A stretch of DNA of 34,765 nt from Pelomyxa schiedti (lineage: Eukaryota; Evosea; Pelobiontida; Pelomyxidae). The position numbers and the translations under genes are program-made. Positions 1 through 13,900 of this stretch are shown here, piece after piece (within the stretch, counting starts at the first letter, position 1; the number at the start of each line of letters is the position of its first letter). Location: the NCBI GenBank assembly GCA_020536535.1, contig JAHLWZ010000557.1, positions 4,014 to 38,778 of the forward strand. The letters run 5' to 3'. The notes beneath the pieces are model-generated. The model worked only from the letters and a program-made list of their open reading frames with translations, was not told the DNA's origin and did not search any database.

Positions 1-1140
1 CTCTTCTGTGTTATTCCCACTCCCAGGTACAATAGTAAAATCTCCGTTTTTAGAACTGCCACTGTTGGGGATGGGTAAAAAGGAGACCCCTTGTTGTGAA
101 CCAGGCAACAGGGTACCATTCACATTCACTCCAATCTCCCGGTCTGGAAGTTGTGCGAAATTTGCCGCGCTGCCACCGACTCCATGGTCACCGGATTCAT
201 CATCTCCATCACTGTCGTCACTCTCACCACTCTCGCCAAAAGGGTCAAAAGCTGTTTGTTGCTGTGAACTTGCACCTTTCATTGGGGGAGATGACGTGGA
301 CATAGCGACAGAGGGCCGAATAGTGTTCGCCGACGATGGTGATGACACAGATGCGGAGTTCGAGGAATTGTTGTTGTTGTTGGCGGCGGTGGTGGTATTT
401 CTGTCTCTCTGTGGGGGTGATGGGCCGTGTGATTGACTCCTGGATCGTAAAAAGCTATTCCTGCCAAACGCCGGAGTTCCCGCCGACCCTGGCGACGTCT
501 GGGGAGCCAAAGGCCTCGTCGGCGAAACCGAGAACGGGCGCCCGTTTCCGTTTCCGTTCCCGTTCCCGTTTCCGTTCGCCATCATCGCCTGGTCATCGCC
601 GCCACTCACGCTCATCATCGCAGATGCAGACGCAGACGTAGACGACGAGGCAGACTGCATCAGCAGGTCACCCACGCTCGCGCCGCCGCCGGCGCCGCCG
701 CCCGCGTCGTCGCAGTCATCGTCGCCGTCGTCGAAGATGTCGTCGTGTATCGTGCCCCCCGAGCTCGCGCCCCCGGTACCCATAATCGCGTCGTCGGTGG
801 GCGTCCCGCCCCCGGTGCTGTCCCCGCCTCCTCCTCCTCCCAAGTACCCGCCCTGGTCCGCCGAAGCCGTGGCCCCGGGCGCCGTCGTCGACGACGACGA
901 GAGCATGGCTTCGGCGGCCTGCTGCTGCTGCTGGGCTTTCTTGCCTCTGCCCCTGCCTCTGCCGCGGCCGCCGCGAGACCCACGGCCCCCGCGGGACCCC
1001 CGGCCGCGGGCGGGGCGCCCCGTGGGCGTCGTGGCGCCGGTGCCCGAGGCCGCGACGGCGCCCCCTGGGGACGTGTCCTTGGCTGCACGGGAGCGAGATC
1101 GGCCGCGGCCGCGCGTGGGCGTTCCGGTGGCTGATGCCAT
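1..1140 (-). CDS. Gly/Arg-rich, low-complexity protein, 3' end cut by window
   Basis: The frame is open from ATG at 1140 down to base 1, 380 codons with no stop, so the gene runs off the window. The N-terminus (residues about 10-70) is basic and rich in GRG/SRGGRG units, an RGG-type pattern often seen in RNA- or chromatin-binding proteins. A QQQQQ run, a poly-Gly stretch, an acidic Asp patch (DDGDDDCDD), a run of six Asn-Gly dipeptides near 543-566 and an Asn run follow. Ser-Pro sites are scattered throughout. No folded domain appears in the visible part, so function is unknown; a conserved domain could lie beyond the edge. The larger open frames on the same bases are shadows of this GC-rich repeat-like coding. 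Confidence in coding comes from the long open frame and the consistent composition, not from homology. Confidence 0.7.
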   Translation of the reverse strand, partial: MASATGTPTRGRGRSRSRAAKDTSPGGAVAASGTGATTPTGRPARGRGSRGGRGSRGGRGRGRGRGKKAQQQQQAAEAMLSSSSTTAPGATASADQGGYLGGGGGGDSTGGGTPTDDAIMGTGGASSGGTIHDDIFDDGDDDCDDAGGGAGGGASVGDLLMQSASSSTSASASAMMSVSGGDDQAMMANGNGNGNGNGNGRPFSVSPTRPLAPQTSPGSAGTPAFGRNSFLRSRSQSHGPSPPQRDRNTTTAANNNNNSSNSASVSSPSSANTIRPSVAMSTSSPPMKGASSQQQTAFDPFGESGESDDSDGDDESGDHGVGGSAANFAQLPDREIGVNVNGTLLPGSQQGVSFLPIPNSGSSKNGDFTIVPGSGNNTEE

Positions 1141-1458
1141 TTTTTTGTCGTCGTGCGGCGTGTGTTGCTGTTGGTGTTGTCGCAGCCCCGCTGTTGTGGT
1201 GATGGTAACCTTTTGGAAAATGAACTTGACGGCCAATTTGAAACTTCTTGGTTTCGCCGCAGGAGACTTGCTTTTTCTCTTCCAGAAATGAAAACTGGGA
1301 AGAAAAAGCACCCACAATGATGGGGACGGGGGCTTCCGCCAGTGAATGGAGGCCGAAGTGGGTGATAAATCTCGTGTTGAAAGGATGAATCTATAGTTTC
1401 GAAATCAGTTATCCCTGTATGAACACCCTGATTATGGAAGCTATCGCTGAGAAACTCT
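1141..1458. other. Intergenic spacer, 318 bp
   Basis: This spacer lies between the start of the Gly/Arg-rich gene and the stop of the next minus-strand gene. I see no exon with convincing coding character, no RNA gene and no repeat. It must hold the promoter and 5' leader of the downstream minus-strand gene and the 3' end of the upstream one. Confidence 0.5.
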
Positions 1459-2645
1459 TTATTTTTCCTCTTCACCAGCTGATGGTTTCTTCCTAGTTGT
1501 AGGAAGATACTCACAGAGGAGACAAAAAGGGGTGCCAAAATAAGTTATTTTACATTCCTTCCTACACAGTTTACACAAGGGAGTACGGAAAGCACTCTGA
1601 GGGGAACAGTGAGACGAAAGTGAGGGCTTCCACCATGTCCGAGGGGAAGAACTGGTTCGAAATCTCCAGGTCCTGTGGTGTCTGGTGCACAGGAATGTTG
1701 TCACAGCATGGAGAAACAGGTGGCGGTATGTTGGCCACTGGGGAGCTGTATGCCGGAATAGGGAACGTGGTAGGATACACGGGAGGTTGTACTTGAGGTT
1801 GGCCGTACACGCCTGGTGGATATACACCCAGCGGACTGCTTTCTGCCAAGTTTTCAGCTTGTTGATCATGTAGTGGATTATCCTGAGGGCTTTCTTGAGT
1901 TTGTTGGGGTTCCGTTTGGGTCTCAGATGGAACTTGTTGGACGACCTGACCCTCGGTGCCCTCTGGGAATCCCTCAAAAGCTTGGATAGCGGGTATTTGC
2001 GGAGATTGTTGCGAAGCCGGTAAGGAGGTACTCACATGCGGACAAGGAATAGACGGGCCGTTACGTGAGCCCTTGACACAAATACTACAGTGGCAAGTAC
2101 ACTGGGGAGTTGGTGACTTCATAGAATTCTTAGTTACAGGTTCTGTGACTAGACTTCGATCAGAACCAATAATTTATAATAATACTGGGAGAAAGATACC
2201 AAGTACGTAGGGAGTAAAAATCCACCCTTGTTCAGTCCTCACAAGAATCCGCAACTGCAGATTCCCATCAAACACAGTCTTGTCGTTACGCTTCGTAATA
2301 TTTACGAAGCATAACTGTACGCCGGCTTGTCCTTGGACTGTGTCTACTTTCACTTAAGTTGAAGAAATGAAGAATGATAAATATACCAGACATTTCCAAG
2401 AAAGTACCCTTCTGGAGGGCGAGCTGCGGAACACCAGGGTTTTGGACAGACCGAAAAATGAGTGTCTTCATCTGTCCACCCTCGGGCATGTAATATGTGG
2501 AGAAAGTTTTTTCTTGAAATGCATGTTCCAACTCAATGCCACACGCCGCCAGGATGTTGTCGGGGATCCATAGATACTTCTCCCAGTTGGCTTGAATTTT
2601 GGGCTTCAGTGTCGTGTTGAAGCGGAGGCAGCGGAGCCTCTCCAT
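1459..2645 (-). CDS. Orphan protein with Cys-rich motifs, four exons
   Basis: Model exons (minus) are 2645-2387, 2352-2200, 2148-1634 and 1596-1459, with introns of 34, 51 and 37 nt. The joined length is 1065 nt, an exact multiple of three (354 aa). The N-terminal 150 residues look folded, with mixed hydrophobic and charged beta-like segments, and match no family I recognise. A cluster CTCHCSIC follows. Then comes a long Pro/Gln-rich stretch with YPPGVYGQP-type motifs, and the C-terminus carries CKLCRKEC and FCLLC, a CxxC...CxxC arrangement that could bind zinc. The C-terminal exon depends on a 37-nt intron at 1597-1633 with an unusual donor (gtggaa), so the tail is the least certain part. 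Reading on without that splice gives a slightly shorter protein without the last Cys pairs. Function unknown. Confidence 0.6.
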
Positions 2646-3463
2646 TTGTTTTGTGACACTTAACTTTCGGTAGCTTCTCCTGCTACGTGTCCTGAAAGGG
2701 GAAAAAAAAAAAAGGAATTAAAAAAAAAAAAAACGTTTCGGTGGGGGAAAAAGGAAAGGAAACCTGACGCGTCTTGGCTTCGTTGTTGGAACCGACATAT
2801 TCGGTTGTCGTTGTTTTGTTTTGTTTGTTTGTTGTTTCTATTGTTTTTATTTGTTGTTTTTTGTTGTTTTTCTCTTGCCCTTAAAAGCCCTCGTCGTTCC
2901 TCCTTCGGAAAACGCCTGTTTACCGTTAACGCCCCAAACTATTAATGGGTGCCCCAGTTCCCCAGGAGTGACTATGACTGACCATGTGTCCCCTTTTGTC
3001 CCATACCACCACAACCACAACCCAGAGTGATTTTTGTGTTTTTTTATGTGGTTTTGCCTTCAAGCCAAGCCAGTCCTTTGAGGGGATAAAAATAACTCGC
3101 TTGTAGATGCTCTCGTGGTTGTCCGCTTCGACCAACTCCTGTTTCGCCGAAAAATCGTGTGATGTTTTGCCTAAAAAGAAAGGTACAACAAACCTCATCA
3201 TCATCAACGGTTTTTCTCGGGACATGCCAAATTGCGAGTGCCAACTGGCGGGAGGGGACGCTGGTTGTGGCGTGAAATGTCAAGTCTCGTGTGCTGTTTG
3301 TTCACTTCCCCTGGGCGAAACTTCTATTATGGTTGCATGCCGAATTTTTTTTTTTTGTTGTTGCTGTTGCTGTTGTTTTGTCAACGTGGAAAACCGTCTT
3401 GGTTAAGTCACGCATTTTGGTATGTGAATGACTAATTGTGGGTAGAGAGGGCCCAGGAAGTTC
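2646..3463. promoter_or_regulatory. Divergent intergenic region, about 820 bp
   Basis: Start codons of the Cys-motif orphan (minus, 2645) and the RhoGEF (plus, 3464) face away from each other across this segment, so it should contain both promoters. It is T/TTG-rich on the plus strand (2805-2880), with A-runs near 2700-2735 and a T-run near 3345. Short open frames here have no recognisable protein character. An extra 5' exon of the RhoGEF (for example around 3370-3434, followed by a gtatgt donor) cannot be excluded. No tRNA or other RNA gene was seen. Confidence 0.45.
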
Positions 3464-5936
3464 ATGGTTAAAGTTCCTGAGTTGTTGAACAAGATGGAAA
3501 CTCTCTTTCAGGTTTCTCAAAACTAATTGGACAATTGATTTACTGAATTACCTTTCATTCAGACTTTCTCTATAACTGCAATCGATGACTTCAAAACTAA
3601 AAAGACTCAACTTCACCAAGAAATTTCAGTTCTCTATAACGAGTACCACTTCTTTTTGTGCCAAGAAGCTTGCAATTTTAATTTTTTTTTCTTTTTTCAC
3701 AGGTCTTTTTCGGAAATAGATACCGTTATTAAAGAGCATGAAAAAATCCATGAAAAGGCTCAGCATAGAAAGGCAGTTTTCGATGAATTACTCGCCACAG
3801 GTTAAGACACCACCTCGTCTTCTGCACATTTGTGTTTCTTATTTGAATTGGTTTTTACCCTTACCTTCGAAAGAGGTGTCATACCTCACGGACTTGAGAC
3901 TGATTGATGAAGTTATCCACCCAGAAGTGGCTAAAAGTGCCATACTTTCGCCTCAGGAAATTGAACAAATGTTTGCTGGCATCAAACAGCTCATTATTTT
4001 AGCCACGGGGGTGACACAGGAACTTTATATGCAAAAAGAAATGTCGCAGGACGAGCAACGAGTCTCTAAAGTTTTCCGTGATAAACTACCTTTTTTCAAG
4101 CTCTACATCGGTTGGAATTATCCCTTATATTCTTGCTTAACCAACCTTTTCCAGAATTTTGTGTAAATCAGATCAGTTCCAGGGTTATCCTGGCTGATGC
4201 CAAAAAAACCTCAAAGTATCAGGAACTCACAGATGTGCGTCGCTATACTACTCATTTTAGATTCCCATAACCAAAGTAAGTATAGAAGTTATCTGCAAAT
4301 CCTGTTCTTAGGCGACTGGATCTCTCTGGGTTCATGATCAAACCCACACAAAGATTGACGAAGTATCCTCTACTGCTAAAGGATCTCCTTGGATCTACAC
4401 CACCTAGTTTTTATACCACCGCTTCTTTCATGTGCCTGACGTAAATCTTAGCACATCCAGATTACACTGCTTTAGAATCGCTTCTAAAAGATTTAACAAA
4501 GGTACCACTCGATTTGAGAGTGAGAAAATTTCATATTTTAAACTGCAGATTGTTCAAGAAGTGAATAGAAAGACTGCCGAAAGAGAAACAATTCTTGTTC
4601 TGTCACAATTACAACCGACCCTCACTTGGAGACAACAAGTAGGCCAACAACTTGTTCTTAATTTGATTTTTCCAAAAGAGATATGATCTCGTTGCTTCTA
4701 ATATCCGGCTTATACACTACAACAAAATGGATCTTTTCGTTGTCTTTAAGGATTCAGAAACTACAGAAGGCAGTTCAGTACAAGGGAACTGGATATACCT
4801 CTTTGACTCGATTGTTCTTGCAGTGTGCAAGAAAGGCAATAATAACCAAGAAATTTGCCATTTCAGCACAAAAGGAATGTCATTTCAAGAAACAGACAAT
4901 GGTTTGCAACATCTCAAACCTACACTATTTTCTGATGAACCTTTAAGGAAATATTCGAATATCAAGTACCCAATGCAAGGAGGAAATAACCATAACACCT
5001 AGAGATGCTCAAGACAGGAGATTGTGGCTTACAAATTTCCAAGATGCCCAAATTGCTAGCGAGTCCGCCGTACCCCCTAAGCCTGTTGAAATTCCAGAAC
5101 GTAGAGAAGAAGAAAAGGAAAAAGAACCTGACAAAGAAAGAGATCGCAGTAAAGATAGAGAACTTCTAACAGGGAGTGCAAGTGGGAGTGGAGGGAGTGG
5201 TGGTGGAGGTGGTAGCATCAGTGGGAGCAGTGAAAGTGATTTAAGCACGGTTTCCTCGGCATCCTCATCTACACTTTCCTCATCTTCACCCATGGTAAGA
5301 AAGGGGACTCTGCAAAGGATGTTTGGCACCCTGAAGCACAGTAGAAAACTTTCCGAATCCTCAAACCCACTTCACCGCAGCGCAACGGCACCACAACTGG
5401 GCCCACCATCCATACCACCTCCCATCATTCCTTTCAGTGTAACCCCTCCTCTTCCGCAACCCCCCACAACCAGCCCGCCTCCAATTATAGCACAGCCTCC
5501 TTCAACCCAGCCACCACCTCTTATCCTGGAGCCTCCCAGCACCCCTCCGCCATCGGATCCATCACCCGGTACCCCGTTACCTCCACAGCATTCACCACTC
5601 ATTCAGGTGCAGACTGACATACCTCCACCACAAGAACCTCTTCCCCTAGATATTTCCCCACCTCCCATTTTACCACCACCACCATCAACACCCACAACAA
5701 CAAAACCAGTAGAACCAGTAACACAACAACAGCAAATTGAACCCCCACCACTGTCAGACAACATCCAGGCACCAATAACACCACCTCCACAAGAAACAAT
5801 CACCACAACACCAACAGAAGCTTTGGCCGATTCCGATTCCACCATTCCACCAACAATTCCACTTCCACTTGACAGCAAAGGTAAAAAACGGCCTCAACTT
5901 GTCCACACAAATGCCAAACGTAAAATATCTGAATAA
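3464..5936 (+). CDS. Rho guanine nucleotide exchange factor (DH-PH) with polyproline tail
   Basis: Model exons are 3464-3511, 3563-3642, 3703-3800, 3874-4110, 4155-4234, 4286-4406, 4461-4501, 4549-4638, 4679-4901 and 4948-5936. They sum to 2007 nt (668 aa plus stop) in one frame. A short coiled-coil-like N-terminus leads into a DH domain. It starts at VFDELLATEVSYLTDL (typical VxELxxTExxYVxDL) and shows LPFFKLYIEFC and then LDLSGFMIKPTQRLTKYPLL, the diagnostic DH helix. A PH domain follows (LVASNIRLIHYNKMDLFVVF), ending in the usual amphipathic helix DRRLWLTNFQDA. Known family role: GDP release from Rho/Rac/Cdc42 GTPases, with actin control at membranes. The tail (about 5050-5936) has a charged E/K/R stretch, Gly-Ser repeats and a long Pro-rich region that could dock SH3, WW or EVH1 domains. 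The stop overlaps an AATAAA hexamer. It converges on the RecQ gene. Confidence 0.9.
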
Positions 5937-5954
5937 ACAAGACTGTGATTGTGA

Positions 5955-10671
<4,717 letters not shown>

Positions 10672-10951
10672 ATCCCACGTACCGGCCGGAAACGAGACAC
10701 CACCGCCTTTTATTTTTCTCGTCTGGATCTATGATCAGGGATCTTGAACAAAGGCCGAATGAACGCCTTAGGGGAATTGATTACAAAAACGCCAAGAAGC
10801 TGATTTTTTCCTGCCTTTTTGTTTTATTGGCAAGCGACACTGTTCCCCTGCACGTTCGAAATCAAGACATCAATTAAAACAAACAACACAAATAAAAACA
10901 AATAACAAGATCTCGCCTGCTGTAAGTGACACTGTTGAACTCGTCCCCTAA

Positions 10952-13900
10952 ATGGCGATGCACGCCTTGCAACGACTATCTGTTCGTGTTACCAACCCCC
11001 TGGCGTTGTCCAATCAGGCCTCTTCATCTCCACTTGGATCCCCACCAAACTCGGCCTCTGCACAGCCATCGTTGTCGACAGGGGCGGCAAGCGGCGGGAA
11101 GTTGTTGTTGGGCAGGCTCCCTGGCCAACCTGCAAAAAAGGTTCTTCTTCTCTTGGGTTTTGTCTTGTGTGACTTTGGTTTGTAATTCACATCAGGCAAA
11201 ACCTAGTGGCACAGTGCCTGCTGGGGGACCACCATTAACGGCTTTGGCGCCACATCATACAGCAGCTTTGATGGGGAATAGATCCGCATATCCAATTTTT
11301 TTGGACCTGAGTCCTGCACAGTTCAATTTGCAGTCCTCAACCTTTCTTTCTGATTCTGGAAATGTCTTTAAAGAGTGAATTCCTGCACTTTTTTTTTGTA
11401 TATGGCTTACTTTTCTAAAGGATAGATTTCACTGGTAACTCTCTGCAGCATATGCAAGGCTTTGACAAACTCAGCAAACTCAAGGTCCTTACACTCACCA
11501 GAAACGCAATCTCTTCTACCGACTTCAGAGGTCTAAATGGCCTCGAATATCTGTCCCTCAAGATTAACCGCATCACCACACTCACGGATATGTCATCTTT
11601 ATCCAAGCTGGTTAACATAGATCTCAGCTACAATAGGATTTCTGGTTAGTTCCAACTAAGGGAAAACATATTTACCAGAAAGCAGGTGGCTTTGAAGAAC
11701 TAGCCAAACTGAAAAACCTCCGCGTTCTTGACCTCTCTCACAATAAAATTTCCATGTCATTGCCTCAGTTTTATACGTAAATTTAATTCTTTTGGGGAAG
11801 TAGCAAAGTAATAATGTGCCATTAGGCAAGTTATGGTTCATCTGCGCAATATCCCTCGACTAGAGTATCTTTCTTTCGAAGGAAACCCTGTTGAAAATGA
11901 GATTCGCTTCTTTCAACAATACATTTTGTCAGAACTCCCCAAGTTGCGCTTTTTCAATTGGGCACCCGTCTCTAAGCAAGTTTGTTTACTTGCAGTGTCA
12001 GTTTAATTCCAATTTATCAAAAAGGAAGTGGATAAGGCTATGGCTTTAGATGGGCAGAATGCATGGGGACAGAAATTGATGGTATGGCAAAGGCTCCCTA
12101 TTTTATTCTCACCTCAATAAACTTGCTCAGACTGCTACAATTCCAAGTCGACCAACATGTATACCTCAATTTAGAAGCAGTTACAATTTTAATTTGCAAT
12201 AGCCACAACACCTGAAGAACACATTCAGCCAACACCAAGTAAAACCGCAACCAAAGAGATGTCTAACTCTGAATCCTTGGAGTCCTTGTTGTCGGAAATT
12301 GGACAAATGGGGCTTCTAGACTCCTCTGGTACACATTCTGCTCTTCGTTGTCCTTTATTGACTTTTGCTCAGATCTGAAAGTGGTACTTCTTTGCTGCTA
12401 TCCTCAGTACTTACTGATTTTACACAAATAAGCCTCCTCCACCACAACGATCAAGATTAGAAGTTGATATGGGGCTTGAGGCACTCGATGTTGATGACCA
12501 GTTGATGCTATCTGATTTATTAGATCATCTCCTGGCTGGTGGAGGTCTTTATTATCCCTTTTTGCCTCAAAATGACGAAATAATAAGATCCCTTCAAAGA
12601 TGGACCTTATGATCCGCATCAGGCAAATGCCACTGCAACAGTTCCACAAACTCCTACTCCTAATCCCACTTTGTCACCTACTTCAACCCCCCCTCAGACA
12701 TCACCACGTGCTTCAACCACCACTACACCTCTTCCTTCAAATTCCATTCCTCCACCCATTGTAACACCTCCGCAAGATGAAATACCTCCGCCACCACTCA
12801 GCGACATGCCTCCTCCCCCCGTTATCGCCCCTCCTGTTGCTGCTCCAGTGTCCACAAGCATTACACCCCCCTCACTATCAACTATGTCACCTCTTCCAGT
12901 AGCTGCGCCTACCTTGTCATTCCCGGTTGCTCTTATTTCTGTTCATTGTGACCAAAGTGAAGTATCTCCAAGGAGAAGCACACAACGCTCAACTAGCAGA
13001 GAGCCGTCAACTTCTCCAATGAGGGGAAGGTCTCCATCCAATCCAATCAGGGAAAGGTCTCCATCTAATCCCGTCAGAGAGATATCACCATCTCCAATGA
13101 AAGATATACTATCACCAAGCCCAAGGGAAATCTCCCCATCTCCGATGAGAGATGTGCTCTCCACAAGGGACCGATCTCCATCCAACCCCATCAGACCCAC
13201 AGTTAATGCACCACCACCAGGGAATACACAACCACCAGCCTCAACTCAACGGCAATCGCAGCCTTCTCGTCCAACTTGGGTGGTGGGCCCTGCTCAATTT
13301 GTAGTTGGAGAGAAGCTGGGTGGGGGTGCTACTGGAGAGACCTACCGTGGTACAGTTGGCAGTAGAAAAGTAGTGGTAAAAAAGATCAGGCCTCAACCAG
13401 CTACTGATAATGAGAAGCAACGATTCCAGCAGGAAATGGATAAACTACGGTAGACATCTATGAGGGAAACCTACTAAGTAAAAGTAGAGTCTTGCGACAT
13501 GATAATATTATTCCTGTACCTCTTTATTGCTTAGAGACTCCAGTTTCTTACCTCTCGATGATGGTTGAGGGCCAAAGCTTAGATAAGCTAATCGCAACTA
13601 GTAGATCTATGGTGTGCTTGTTGATTAAGTTGAAGGCCTTTAATACAATTAGACACCTCAAATTTGTCTCCACATAGCAAAGGGAATTGCTAATGGCATG
13701 AAATTCTTACACAATAACGATGTTGTTCATGGGCTTTTCAAGCCACAGGATGTGATTGTACTAGCCTTGGTTTATCTATACTTTTCATTAATCTTTCTCA
13801 TGCAGGTTGACTCGCAATATCACCCAAGAATAAGAGACTTTGGGTTAGCATCATTGAAATCATCGAATCACCGTGACTGTGCGTCATTTGAGTTGCAATA

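Noticed and set aside
660-1538. A 292-codon minus-strand open frame rich in Pro/Arg
   Set aside because: It overlaps the Gly/Arg-rich gene in another frame, has the composition of a GC-rich shadow and no domain.
2805-2880. TTG/T-rich stretch as a possible telomeric or satellite repeat
   Set aside because: It is irregular and short, and lies in a divergent promoter region.
4216-4311. Apparent frameshift or missing segment in the RhoGEF DH domain
   Set aside because: A 51-nt intron ending at 4285 restores an intact DH helix (KLSANPVLRRLDLSGFMIKP) and a whole-gene length divisible by three.
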